The notes beneath the pieces were generated by a model. The model saw only the letters and a program-made list of their open reading frames with translations. It was not told the origin of the DNA and searched no databases. From Cyclobacteriaceae bacterium (GTDB lineage: Bacteria > Bacteroidota > Bacteroidia > Cytophagales > Cyclobacteriaceae), in NCBI GenBank assembly GCA_028285685.1, contig JANQOR010000039.1:1-64000 (forward strand): a stretch of DNA of 64,000 nucleotides. Direction: 5' to 3'. The position numbers were made by a program, and so were the translations under genes. Within the stretch, counting starts at the first letter, position 1. Every line of letters starts with the position of its first letter. Positions 1-9,253 of the stretch are shown here, piece by piece.

Positions 1-2177
1 AGGTTGATCTTTAGCCGGTTGGGTTTGATTGTCTCGATCTTCACCGTTTTTTCAAATGAGGCTCCGCCAACTTTGGCAAGTGCTCTCCAATTCCCCGTAG
101 GCGCATCGCTGTCTGTGACAAAATCGAACCGATACATTGTTCCTGTTGCTTCGCTGCTAATTTTCCGCTGAGTAAGTTGTCCATTTGGATTGTAGAGCTC
201 CATAATGACCGGATGATTGTCAGGAAGTGTTCCCTCAATGTCTTGAACAATAAAGCCTAAATGAACGGTGTCAGTAGGTCTCCAAACACCCCGTTCTCCG
301 TATATGAATCCTTTTAGGCCTTTCTGTACGCTCGTTCCAGTGATATCAAAGTTGCTCAAGGACAAAGCCGAAGCATCGTTTACCTTCAAATAGCCTACTT
401 GCTCGCCTTTCTTTGCTACTACCAGGTGTGGGGCTCTTAGACTTTCAATTTTGACCCTTCCACTGCCGTCGGTTTGATCGGAGGCAAGAAGTTGTTGTTG
501 ATAGTCGTATACCTTGATATCAACCCCGCTAATAGGTTCAGTGCTTACCAGGTTGGTAACAAAAACAGATAAATCACCATCGTCTCTCTTTTTAGCGATC
601 AGACCAAAGTCGGAAGCGAAAACCATTTTTGAGACACTTCTCCTGCTCCCATAGTAGGAATCACTACAAGGATTGTCACGATCTTGCCAATTATATCCTG
701 GGCTGTAGTAGTATTCATAGCTATCCCAGTAAGAGGCCTCGTCTTGTTCTCCCCATTCATCATCTTCGTCACCCAGGGACTCGATCTGGCTGTTATCTGC
801 GCAGAAGTACATTGAGTAATTTTTTCGGAAGCCAATTCGAATTTGATAGAATGAGCCAGGTTCAGTTTTTAAAATATCTTCGAGGTCTAAGGTGAATCGA
901 TTCCAGGAATTCAAATTTGTGACACCACTTGTATTTAAGGGTATAACCTTTCTTACCACAGGTCTTCCTACTCTTCTCAGCTGACTTTCACCACCGATGT
1001 TGTTCACCTGCAAATACTGTTGCATGTTATCCTCGAAGATTTTGACAACAGTGACGTCAACAGCTCTTAGCCCTGCTGCCTCGAAGGGGAGAATGAGTCC
1101 TTTAGAGTTTGGTAGAATTGCCTTTTGATCGGAATTGACCAAACGCACTTCAGGTTTGATTTGTGAGAATTGAAGACTGGTCGTGTAATCTTGTTTCAGA
1201 CCATATCCTGCACTATTCTTTATTCCCTTGTTTATAGTCAATGTAGCAGTAGCTGTCATTTCCTGGGTCGGATAGATCTTGAGTTCGTTCAGGTCAACAA
1301 CTAATCTCGGTCTACTTCGGGAGTTAGTAAGAGAGACTAACCCAGTCAAATTTTGGCGTGGATCTAAGGGATCAGAAAATAACACGGAAACATAGTTTTC
1401 GGTACCTCGAATGATTTGACTTGATACTACTTTATAGTCGTCGATTGCGGGAACTTCCACTTCAAGATCAACCTGTTTGTCTACACCAATTGAATTTCCA
1501 TTGATTCTCAAAAGGACTTCATTCGCTTTTTTCGCTCTTTCTACGTCTTCAATGGTGAAAAGGAATGAATTATCCTGCACCCTTGGAATCCAGTTGACAA
1601 CCAGGGAGTTCCCATTCTGGGTAGCGTTCAGCATTTTTTGGGCATCCTCCAGAGAGACAACGTCAGCTGTTTGTATCTCACCCTCAATTTTGATCCTGGT
1701 GAGGTTATCTGAGTCATACAATTTCAGACCACCTACTTCAACTTCGTAATTCTGCAGCAGTGTTTGAAAAACGAATCTGAATTTTTCTTTTTCCTGTGAA
1801 ATCTCTGGAATGACTGGTTTAAGGTTAGCTGTAGCCTCATATTTCTGGTTGTTTAACAGGTTTTCTTGTGGCTTAAAGACGATCGTTTTATTGTCTTCCC
1901 ATGAGGTGTTGCCTTCAATGGAAGGCTCGAAATCAAAGATGTCTACAAGCGTGGAGCCAACAAGGCTATCTGGCACGCTCTTGTTTAACCTCAGTCGAAT
2001 TTCACTTGCGACGGAGATCACACCACCGGTAAACGAGCTCACATGATCAACAAATAAGCTCTTTGGACTGCTAAAATCGTCCTTGACCGTTTGGATAAGA
2101 TCCTGATTTGGCCTTTGCTCGGTCTGGCAGGAAATAAGTAAAAGGATGATTGTTAAAAAGGTGAGAAAATTTTTCAT
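1..2177 (-). CDS. Alpha-2-macroglobulin family lipoprotein (C-terminus beyond window)
   Basis: The frame is open from the ATG at 2177 to the window edge (725 codons; several segments across it translated, same phase throughout). The N-terminus is a lipoprotein signal with lipobox LISC (Cys17), so it should be membrane-anchored in the periplasm. A stretch near residue 626, GERGVWRPTDTVHLG, is the hallmark of an MG2 domain of bacterial alpha-2-macroglobulins, which trap proteases or support envelope integrity. The thioester (CxEQ) and complement-like domains would lie outside the window, so whether the thioester is present cannot be judged. These genes often sit next to a penicillin-binding protein 1C gene; that side is not visible. 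The family call is firm, the exact substrate unknown. Confidence 0.85.
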   Translation of the reverse strand, partial: MKNFLTFLTIILLLISCQTEQRPNQDLIQTVKDDFSSPKSLFVDHVSSFTGGVISVASEIRLRLNKSVPDSLVGSTLVDIFDFEPSIEGNTSWEDNKTIVFKPQENLLNNQKYEATANLKPVIPEISQEKEKFRFVFQTLLQNYEVEVGGLKLYDSDNLTRIKIEGEIQTADVVSLEDAQKMLNATQNGNSLVVNWIPRVQDNSFLFTIEDVERAKKANEVLLRINGNSIGVDKQVDLEVEVPAIDDYKVVSSQIIRGTENYVSVLFSDPLDPRQNLTGLVSLTNSRSRPRLVVDLNELKIYPTQEMTATATLTINKGIKNSAGYGLKQDYTTSLQFSQIKPEVRLVNSDQKAILPNSKGLILPFEAAGLRAVDVTVVKIFEDNMQQYLQVNNIGGESQLRRVGRPVVRKVIPLNTSGVTNLNSWNRFTLDLEDILKTEPGSFYQIRIGFRKNYSMYFCADNSQIESLGDEDDEWGEQDEASYWDSYEYYYSPGYNWQDRDNPCSDSYYGSRRSVSKMVFASDFGLIAKKRDDGDLSVFVTNLVSTEPISGVDIKVYDYQQQLLASDQTDGSGRVKIESLRAPHLVVAKKGEQVGYLKVNDASALSLSNFDITGTSVQKGLKGFIYGERGVWRPTDTVHLGFIVQDIEGTLPDNHPVIMELYNPNGQLTQRKISSEATGTMYRFDFVTDSDAPTGNWRALAKVGGASFEKTVKIETIKPNRLKIN

Positions 2178-2251
2178 TGTTTGGTAAGGTTTATTAGAAA
2201 GAAAGATAGCGGAAGGTGCGCTGATTATGAAAGCTCAAGTCGGGTTCATCA

Positions 2252-2908
2252 CTATTTGTTGATCATTTTTTTCAAGAATTCAATTGGGTCGTAAAAATGC
2301 TGATTTAACGTGGTTTCGTCCTTGCATGATAACGTGTAAGAGTTGAATAGTCGCTCAGGATTTTTGCTATCAGGCCTAAGCTCCATAGGTCTTTTCCTGA
2401 GAACCTCAAGATGGAAGTGATCAAATTGCCATCCGTAAGTGTCTAGCTCTTCGAGGTTAAAAAAGCGAGCAATAGGTTTCTTTGGATCAACTTGCTGGAA
2501 GAGTTCAACCTGGATGCTGGCAATATGCTCGTACACTGTCCAGAAGAAAAGGCCATTTATTTCGTGTTCCACAATCAATTGGGCAAATGGCCCATCTTCT
2601 CTTTTACTAATTACCACTCCACTGGCAATCGGATAGATGTCGTGATTTTCCTTGTAATCTTGGAATGGTCTCTTTATATCAATCCCGGTGTGAAGGTGAG
2701 CAGGTACGGTTGGTCGTGCCTTACGCTGCTCTCCGAATGTGCCGATATTAGTTAGGTCAATAGAAGTAAAATTTGCCCGGTCATCCGTTTGAATAGGGAT
2801 CAAAACTTTGGACCCGGAAGTCTGGAGGCAGAATACCAAGATTGAGATTGCTGTTTTGATGAAACCCATTTGAATGCCAAATATGTGGTTACTGGAGAAC
2901 TGATTCAA
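2252..2908 (-). CDS. M23 (LytM-type) metallopeptidase, exported
   Basis: A 218-residue protein with the two zinc-binding signatures of M23 endopeptidases: HTGID (His73, Asp77) and HFHLEV (His164, His166), with YEH between them in the place of the usual YxH. M23 enzymes cleave peptide cross-links in peptidoglycan. The first Met may not be the start: a better signal peptide (MGFIKTAISILVFCL) begins at the Met codon at 2869, giving about 205 residues. The gene is divergent from the membrane protein at 2946; the space between holds an 18-bp palindrome. It is small for the family and has no visible LysM or coiled coil, so its role could be regulatory or a dedicated hydrolase. Activity is inferred from ligands only. 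Confidence 0.8.
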   Translation of the reverse strand: MNQFSSNHIFGIQMGFIKTAISILVFCLQTSGSKVLIPIQTDDRANFTSIDLTNIGTFGEQRKARPTVPAHLHTGIDIKRPFQDYKENHDIYPIASGVVISKREDGPFAQLIVEHEINGLFFWTVYEHIASIQVELFQQVDPKKPIARFFNLEELDTYGWQFDHFHLEVLRKRPMELRPDSKNPERLFNSYTLSCKDETTLNQHFYDPIEFLKKMINK

Positions 2909-2920
2909 GCTTTCATTTAT

Positions 2921-2938
2921 CTTTAGCGTACACTAAAG
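2921..2938. promoter_or_regulatory. 18-bp near-perfect palindrome between divergent genes
   Basis: CTTTAG and CTAAAG arms flank a CGTACA core, so all but one symmetric pair match. It lies in the short gap between the M23 peptidase gene and the membrane protein gene at 2946, a position suited to a shared operator. No protein is known to bind it. Confidence 0.4.
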
Positions 2939-2945
2939 CATAGCT

Positions 2946-4307
2946 ATGAGCGATATTCCTGAAAATCAGATTGGTGAATGGCTGAAAAAGTTGGAGCGTG
3001 AGAGCTGGCAGTTGGAATTGCTGGTTTCCGCTTTTACCATTTTCCTATTGATCATGGGAGACCAGGCTTACGAAGATTTCCTCAGAGACCTGCAGTATCA
3101 ATACAACCTGTCTGACGGAGTCTTACTATTCGGATTTATTTTTCTCGGACTTTTGAAGGTCTCACTGGAGGCACTTACCTACTGCCTGGTTACGCACCTA
3201 ATGCTTCGAGGTTTCTGGATAGGAGCCATAGGATTACGGTCTGTTCAGTCAAGTATCGATTTCAACGTACTGAAGTACAATGAGTTCTTTACTGAAAAGT
3301 TGAAGAGGAGGGTAATTAGTCTTGATCAACTGGTTTTCAAGCTGGATGAAATCTGCAGTGTCATTTTTGCCTTCGCTTTTCTGGTCATTTCAATGTTAAT
3401 TTCCTTTGGGTTGTATTTCTTGACTTTCGGTGCAGTAGCAATCTTTATAAGTTCCCTTGGAGATGTTACACCTGACAGTTTTGACAATGTCATTGGCTTT
3501 GGGGCCGCGCTGATATTTTTGACGCTGCTGCTCACAGGCATTATTTACATGATTGACTATTTCACGCTCGGGTTTTTCAAGAAAATCAAATGGATCAGAA
3601 AGTTTTACTATCCATTTTACCGCTTTTACAGTTTCATTACTCTGGCTGTGCTGAGTCGCAGCATTTATTACTACCTGATCAGCAAGTTCACGAAGAAGCG
3701 AATTAGGATTCTTTATGCTTTTGCCGGAGGACTTTTTGTTCTCAATATACTTTTTGAGTTTGACCAACATCAATATTTTCCCGAGGATGATAATGATTTT
3801 TTGATGTCTTCTAATTTTTATGACGACCAAAGGCAGCCTAAGGACTATGTCGAGATCGCAAGTATTGAATCGCAGTACATAGGTCAACCTCATTTTCAGC
3901 TTTTTATCCGGTACGATCCTGCTGACAATCCGGTTGTGCTAAGCCATTGCCCTGATTTTGAACCGCTGAAGGATGATGGTCTGAATTGGAGGTTGACCAT
4001 GAAGGCAGAAGGTGGAGATTTTACTATAACTGGGAAAAGGTACTCTGAGGAGGATTATGATCAAGCCATCGAATGTCTTGCTTCCATTTATGAGATCTCC
4101 GTCAATGATTCGGTGTACCAGAATTTGAACTACTATTTCTATCGACATCCATCAAAGGATCAGCGTGGATTATTGACGAACATTTCGACAGACGATTTCC
4201 AAGATGGAGAAAATGTTCTGAGGCTTAGAAAGATAACAATGTTTCAGGAGGGAGATTCGACAGGGTATCAAAAGTTGGCGCGAATTCCTTTTTGGTATAA
4301 AAAATAA
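2946..4307 (+). CDS. Polytopic membrane protein of unknown function
   Basis: I do not recognise a family. The 453-residue protein has an amphipathic N-terminus, about six hydrophobic segments between residues ~24 and ~285 (for example LELLVSAFTIFLLIMG and ILYAFAGGLFVLNILF), and then a ~165-residue hydrophilic C-terminal domain that is probably periplasmic, with acidic stretches and a Cys in SHCPDF and another in IECLAS. A cytoplasmic basic loop is present near residue 120 (KLKRR). No catalytic motif or nucleotide-binding site is visible. It is transcribed away from the M23 peptidase and ends in a strong bidirectional terminator shared with trxA. A function in the envelope is all that can be inferred. 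Confidence 0.75.
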   Translation: MSDIPENQIGEWLKKLERESWQLELLVSAFTIFLLIMGDQAYEDFLRDLQYQYNLSDGVLLFGFIFLGLLKVSLEALTYCLVTHLMLRGFWIGAIGLRSVQSSIDFNVLKYNEFFTEKLKRRVISLDQLVFKLDEICSVIFAFAFLVISMLISFGLYFLTFGAVAIFISSLGDVTPDSFDNVIGFGAALIFLTLLLTGIIYMIDYFTLGFFKKIKWIRKFYYPFYRFYSFITLAVLSRSIYYYLISKFTKKRIRILYAFAGGLFVLNILFEFDQHQYFPEDDNDFLMSSNFYDDQRQPKDYVEIASIESQYIGQPHFQLFIRYDPADNPVVLSHCPDFEPLKDDGLNWRLTMKAEGGDFTITGKRYSEEDYDQAIECLASIYEISVNDSVYQNLNYYFYRHPSKDQRGLLTNISTDDFQDGENVLRLRKITMFQEGDSTGYQKLARIPFWYKK

Positions 4308-4333
4308 AGCCTCTTCTTTTCGGAAGAGGCTTT
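4306..4333. terminator. Bidirectional rho-independent terminator
   Basis: Perfect 11-bp stem AAAGCCTCTTC / GAAGAGGCTTT with a 6-nt loop, flanked by A- and T-rich sequence. It lies between the convergent membrane protein gene and trxA and overlaps the TAA of the former. Confidence 0.85.
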
Positions 4334-4355
4334 GATTAATTCTTTCACCAATTTT

Positions 4356-4679
4356 CTATGCTACTTGAGCATCCAGTTTTTGGCTCAGTACACTTTTAGG
4401 AACAGCTCCGATTTGCTTATCTACAATCTCGCCATTCTTAAAGACCAGAAGTGTAGGGATAGAACGAATTCCAAATTTTGCCGAAACCTCAGGATTGGCA
4501 TCCACATCTACTTTTCCTATGACAGCTTTCCCGTCGTAATCGGAAGCTAGTTCTTCTACAACAGGTCCAATCATTTTACATGGTCCACACCATTCGGCCC
4601 AGAAATCCACCAACACTGGCTGGTCGGAATTGATAATTTCGTTGAAATTATTGTCAGTTATTTCTACAGGTTTTGACAT
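4356..4679 (-). CDS. trxA: Thioredoxin
   Basis: A 107-residue single-domain thioredoxin, the normal family length. The redox site WCGPC covers residues 30-34 and the cis-Pro loop RSIPTLLVF is intact; there is no signal peptide, so it is cytoplasmic. It serves as the general dithiol donor for ribonucleotide reductase, methionine sulfoxide reductase and similar enzymes. It lies downstream of dnaE in the same direction but 110 bases away, and a TATCTTTG -7-like box in that gap suggests its own promoter. Nothing odd was seen. Confidence 0.97.
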   Translation of the reverse strand: MSKPVEITDNNFNEIINSDQPVLVDFWAEWCGPCKMIGPVVEELASDYDGKAVIGKVDVDANPEVSAKFGIRSIPTLLVFKNGEIVDKQIGAVPKSVLSQKLDAQVA

Positions 4680-4726
4680 TGTTATTGACTTTAAAATTTA
4701 TTAATCCTTGTGTAAGTAGGTGAACA

Positions 4727-4734
4727 CAAAGATA
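4727..4734 (-). promoter_or_regulatory. Bacteroidota-type -7 box upstream of trxA
   Basis: On the minus strand this reads TATCTTTG, a perfect match to the Bacteroidota TAnnTTTG element, 48 bases upstream of the trxA ATG. No clear -33 TTG is seen at the expected distance, so confidence is moderate. Confidence 0.5.
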
Positions 4735-4790
4735 TCAGGAATAGTTTATCATATGAGTAGATTCGCCAGGATTGTTAGGTAGTTGACACA

Positions 4791-7700
4791 TTAATTCTTT
4801 GATAAGATTTTGAAATCAACCTCTTCAATAGATTTTAATTCTTTAATTAGCTCATCTGACGGATTAATTGTGAACTTCCGGCTCAACATTTCCAAATTTA
4901 TTGCACGATCATCGTGCACTCCCGAAAGCGAAAGTTTTAAAATGCATTTTCCCGGGAATAACCCTGCTATCCGTTCGATCTCGTCGACAATGACAGAGTT
5001 GACGTCTTGAAGGCGCACGTTTAGTTCCAGACCTTTGGTCATTTTGTCCCTAATCTCACTTAAGTGCTCAATGTTGTGGATCTTTAATTCCAGCTCTTCG
5101 CTGTTCCATCGATTTTGCACCGTTCCGGAAATGTACAGAAACCATCCTTTTTCCAGCATTGGTTTAAACTTCAGATAGTCTTTGGAAAAAAGGTAAAAAG
5201 TGTAGTTGTCCCCAAAATCTTCCAAAACAAACTGTCCAAATGGATTTCCCTTCTTTGACGTCCGATGTTGTACGTCACTCAAAATTCCACCAATCTTTAC
5301 CTCCCGACCTCTAAGTTTTTCAAGGTCAGTCAGCTGATTGATCGTTGTATTTGCAAGAAAGTCCATCTCAAACTTGAATTGGTTAAGTGGGTGACCGGTT
5401 ATATACAGTCCCACCATTTCCTTCTCAATATTGAGTTCTTCTATTTCACCATACGGTTCTATTCTTCCGACTTTAGGTTTGGAAATATCTACGCCATTGG
5501 AACCGCCAAAAAGTGATGACTGATTGCTGGCTTCCTCCTCCTGAATGCGATTTGCATATCGAATGGCCTTCTCAATGATTGAAGTTCCTTCGTCGTCAGG
5601 TTCCACATATTGCCTTCGGTGAAAGCCCTCAAAACAATCAAAGCCTCCTGCCTTGGCAAGGCTCTCAAACGACTTTTTGTTGACGGTACGCAGGTTGACT
5701 CTTTTGGCAAAATCAAAAATATCTTCGAACGGGCCGTTGGCATTACGCTCCTCAATGATGGCTTGAACAGCAGACTCTCCCGTTCCTTTGATTGCTCCGA
5801 GCCCAAATCGGATTTCTCCTTCTTTGTTCACAGCAAAATCCTGATCAGATTCATTGATATGTGGTCCAAGAACCTTGATGCCCCTGTTTTTACACTCTTC
5901 CATGAAGAAACTCACCTTGTCAATGCTGCTTTGATTGTGAGTGAGTACTGAGGCCATATATTCAGCTGGATAGTTGGCCTTCAGGTATCCAGTATGGTAT
6001 GCTACGACCGAATAGCAGGTACTGTGTGATTTGTTGAAAGCGTAAGCGGCAAACGCTTCCCAATCTTTCCAGATCTTCTCTAACTTTTCTTCCGAATGTC
6101 CGTTAGCCTTTGCTCCTTCGACAAATTTGGGTTTCATCTTATCCAACACCTCACGTTGCTTCTTGCCCATAGCCTTCCGCAGAACATCGGCCTCACCCTT
6201 TGTGAAACTGGCAAGTTTTTGCGAAAGCAACATCACCTGCTCCTGGTAGACAGTGATCCCGTACGTTTCTGAAAGGTATTCTTCCATTTCCGGGATGTCA
6301 TAAGTGATTTGCTCGGTTCCATGTTTTCGGGCGATGAAGTTTGGAATGTATTCCATCGGTCCCGGCCTGTACAGTGCATTCATTGCTATGAGATCGCCAA
6401 AACGGTCAGGTTTCAGTGCCCTCAAATGCTTTTGCATGCCTGGGGACTCAAACTGAAAAGTCCCATTCGTTTCACCTCGTTGATACAATTCGTAGGTCTT
6501 CTGATCGTCGAGAGGCAAGGCGTCAACATCGATTGTGAGGTTGTGCCTCTTTTCGATATTCTCGACGGTCGTTTTGATGATGGAGAGAGTTCTGAGACCA
6601 AGGAAATCCATCTTAAGCATCCCAGCCGATTCTACAACACTATTGTCAAATTGGGTGACAAGTAGGTCTGAGTCTTTGGATCGTGCTAACGGCACGAAGT
6701 TGCTCATATCATCAGGTGTTATGATCACCCCGCAGGCATGAATACCGGTGTTTCGCAGTGACCCCTCCAAAATGACAGCTTGGTTTAGCACTTGTGAGGG
6801 GAGATCAGAGCCTTTCTTGAGATCTTCAAGTTCCTTCACTTCCTTAAAGACAGAATCGAAGCTTGCACCTGGCCTTTCGGGTACTAGCTTAGCTATTGCA
6901 TCAGTTTCGGGAAGCGGAAGTTCCATCACACGTCCAGCATCTCGAATTGCAGACTTAGGTGCCATGGTGCCGTAAGTGATAATTTGTGCTACTTGGTCAC
7001 CGCCATACTTCTCGATCACATAATTGATGACTTTTTCACGGCCCTCGTTGTCAAAGTCAATGTCAATATCAGGAAGTGAGACCCTGTCCGGATTAAGGAA
7101 ACGCTCAAAAAGAAGATCATAGGCAATTGGGTCGACGTTTGTAATTCCAATGCAATAGGCCACCACCGATCCGGCCGCAGATCCTCTACCTGGCCCAACT
7201 GATACATCCATTTCCCGAGCCTTTGCAGTAAAATCCTGTACGATCAGGAAGTAGCCTGGGTAGCCGGTATTTTCAATGGTAGCCAATTCGAAATCGATTC
7301 GCTCCTTGATTTCGTCCGTGATTTGATCGTACCTTTTTTCTGCTCCTTGGTAGGTAAGATGTTTTAAATAGGTATTTTCTCCTCTTTTGCCGCCGTCTTT
7401 TTCATCCTCAGGGTCTATGAACTCTTGAGGAATATCAAACTTTGGAAGTAAAACTTCACGCTCCAGGCTGTATTCCTCAATTTTATCTACTACCTCTGCT
7501 ATGTTTTCTATTGCTTCCGGAATGTCACTGAAAGCTTCCTTCATCTCCTGCTGCGTCTTGAAGTAGTAGTTCTCGTTAGGTAGTCCTGGTCTAAAACCTC
7601 TTCCTCTACCTATTGGTGTACTTTGCTTTTCGTTTTCTTTTATACAGAGCAAAACATCGTGGGCTCTGGCATCGGCGCGATCCAGGTAGTAATATTCATT

Positions 7701-9020
7701 TGAGGCCAGCATCTTGATATCGTGTTTGCGAGCAAACCCCACCAGGATCTCGTTCAGCCGGTTTTCCTCCTCCAGGTCGTGCCGGTTCAGTTCCAGGTAA
7801 AAGTCGTCCTTGAGCAATTCTTTCCACCAGATCAAGGCTTCTTCTGCTTGCGTTTCCCCGACATTAAGTACCAGATGAGGGACTTCTCCTGCTGTGCTTC
7901 CGCTGAGAGCAATAAGACCGTCTGAGTATTGTTGGATCAGTTGCTTATCGATCCTGGGAAAAAGCCCGTAGTTTCCCTCTTTGTAAGCAATGGAAGTCAA
8001 TTTGATTAAATTCTCATATCCCTTTTTATTCTTGGCCAACAGTACCTGTCGAAATCTCTTGTCAGGATTATCCTTAGTGAATTGTAGTTTCAGTCGCTCC
8101 TCGGCCACAAAAAACTCGCAACCAACAATCGGTTTAATTCCGTTCTTTAGTGCTGCTCCAACGAACTTGAAAGCGCCGAACATATTGCCAAGATCTGTAA
8201 GAGCAACTGCTGGCATCTCAGATTCTTTGGCTTTGTTGATGATGGTTTCAACATCAGGGGTCGCCTGAAGTACTGAGAATTGAGAGTGTCCATGAAGGTG
8301 GCAAAATGCTCCCTTTATTTCATCTACACTAACTTCCTGGTCACCAATCTTGCCAGTAGATTTTCCCCTTCGTGTAGCAAAATTAGCATCATCAAGTTTC
8401 GGCGGCTCATATTCGATCGCTCCCGGATCAGTATCATCTATAGGCTTTATGATCGATCTCTTTAAGCATTCGAAGAATGCCTTTGCCGTAGCGTCTACGT
8501 CGTAGGCAGCATCATGCGCATCCTCAAAGCCTTCACCGAATAGCTTTGTGTATAGCTCGATAAGCTTGGGCTGCTTCAGTTTGCCACCCAAACCTCCCTC
8601 GAGCTGACAGAATTCTACTGTTTCCGTTGAGGTGTCAATGTTTTTTGCTTCTGCTAACAGATTTTCCTGCTCTGTTCGCAGGTATTCAGCCCCAATGATC
8701 TTGTTGTCAAACTCAATGTTATGACCTACCAGTACCTCAGCTTTTTTGACATCTTCACTGAACTTTACCAGCACCTCCTTTAGATCTTCTCCAACTTCTT
8801 GAGCACGCTGGGTCGAAATACCGTGCACCCTCTCGGCATTGAAAGGAATGGTAAAGCCATCGGGTTTGATAATGTGATTTCCGGTTGAAAGAAGCTTTCC
8901 CTGATGATCATGAAGTTGCCAAGCAATCTGCACAAGTCTGGGCCAGTTTTCCAGGTCTTCTACCGGAGCGGTTTTGTTGTGAGGCAGTCCGGTGGTTTCG
9001 GTATCAAAAATGAGGTACAT
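4791..9020 (-). CDS. dnaE: DNA polymerase III alpha subunit with fused DnaQ-type 3'-5' exonuclease
   Basis: A 1409-residue replicative polymerase, longer than E. coli DnaE (1160) because a DEDDh exonuclease is fused in front. Exonuclease residues 1-185: DTE (Asp6, Glu8), HNIEFD (Asp105) and HDAAYD (His169, Asp174). The PHP domain follows from ~239; HLHGHSQFS is intact but the TDHGN motif reads TDLGN (Leu277), so one expected metal ligand is missing. The palm has PDIDIDF with Asp651, 653 and 655; helix-hairpin-helix and OB-fold regions follow (OB near GREVKIGGIL). The start is supported because the exonuclease begins at residue 2. It probably proofreads in cis. Unlike PolC, the exonuclease is N-terminal and not inserted inside PHP. 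Confidence 0.96.
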   Translation of the reverse strand: MYLIFDTETTGLPHNKTAPVEDLENWPRLVQIAWQLHDHQGKLLSTGNHIIKPDGFTIPFNAERVHGISTQRAQEVGEDLKEVLVKFSEDVKKAEVLVGHNIEFDNKIIGAEYLRTEQENLLAEAKNIDTSTETVEFCQLEGGLGGKLKQPKLIELYTKLFGEGFEDAHDAAYDVDATAKAFFECLKRSIIKPIDDTDPGAIEYEPPKLDDANFATRRGKSTGKIGDQEVSVDEIKGAFCHLHGHSQFSVLQATPDVETIINKAKESEMPAVALTDLGNMFGAFKFVGAALKNGIKPIVGCEFFVAEERLKLQFTKDNPDKRFRQVLLAKNKKGYENLIKLTSIAYKEGNYGLFPRIDKQLIQQYSDGLIALSGSTAGEVPHLVLNVGETQAEEALIWWKELLKDDFYLELNRHDLEEENRLNEILVGFARKHDIKMLASNEYYYLDRADARAHDVLLCIKENEKQSTPIGRGRGFRPGLPNENYYFKTQQEMKEAFSDIPEAIENIAEVVDKIEEYSLEREVLLPKFDIPQEFIDPEDEKDGGKRGENTYLKHLTYQGAEKRYDQITDEIKERIDFELATIENTGYPGYFLIVQDFTAKAREMDVSVGPGRGSAAGSVVAYCIGITNVDPIAYDLLFERFLNPDRVSLPDIDIDFDNEGREKVINYVIEKYGGDQVAQIITYGTMAPKSAIRDAGRVMELPLPETDAIAKLVPERPGASFDSVFKEVKELEDLKKGSDLPSQVLNQAVILEGSLRNTGIHACGVIITPDDMSNFVPLARSKDSDLLVTQFDNSVVESAGMLKMDFLGLRTLSIIKTTVENIEKRHNLTIDVDALPLDDQKTYELYQRGETNGTFQFESPGMQKHLRALKPDRFGDLIAMNALYRPGPMEYIPNFIARKHGTEQITYDIPEMEEYLSETYGITVYQEQVMLLSQKLASFTKGEADVLRKAMGKKQREVLDKMKPKFVEGAKANGHSEEKLEKIWKDWEAFAAYAFNKSHSTCYSVVAYHTGYLKANYPAEYMASVLTHNQSSIDKVSFFMEECKNRGIKVLGPHINESDQDFAVNKEGEIRFGLGAIKGTGESAVQAIIEERNANGPFEDIFDFAKRVNLRTVNKKSFESLAKAGGFDCFEGFHRRQYVEPDDEGTSIIEKAIRYANRIQEEEASNQSSLFGGSNGVDISKPKVGRIEPYGEIEELNIEKEMVGLYITGHPLNQFKFEMDFLANTTINQLTDLEKLRGREVKIGGILSDVQHRTSKKGNPFGQFVLEDFGDNYTFYLFSKDYLKFKPMLEKGWFLYISGTVQNRWNSEELELKIHNIEHLSEIRDKMTKGLELNVRLQDVNSVIVDEIERIAGLFPGKCILKLSLSGVHDDRAINLEMLSRKFTINPSDELIKELKSIEEVDFKILSKN

Positions 9021-9253
9021 GCAGTATTGGCTTTTGCTTTTGGAAGGTAGCTGTCAGCTTTTTTTGCCACAGCTCCAAAAAGATATTACAAATAAAAAAA
9101 GATGAGCGTTCCTTTTGTGTGGCTCAATCTATTTGTGGAAAAGTTGTGCATATGTATTAGCTGGTTTTTTAGACTTAGGTTTAGTGACGATCATCAGGGA
9201 TGCAACCCTTCCATTTGCCCTTTGTTCTTTAATTAATCTCAATTGTAACTATT

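Noticed and set aside
3396-3893. Minus-strand frame of about 165 codons inside the membrane protein gene
   Set aside because: It lies within transmembrane coding sequence of the plus-strand gene and has no domain pattern.
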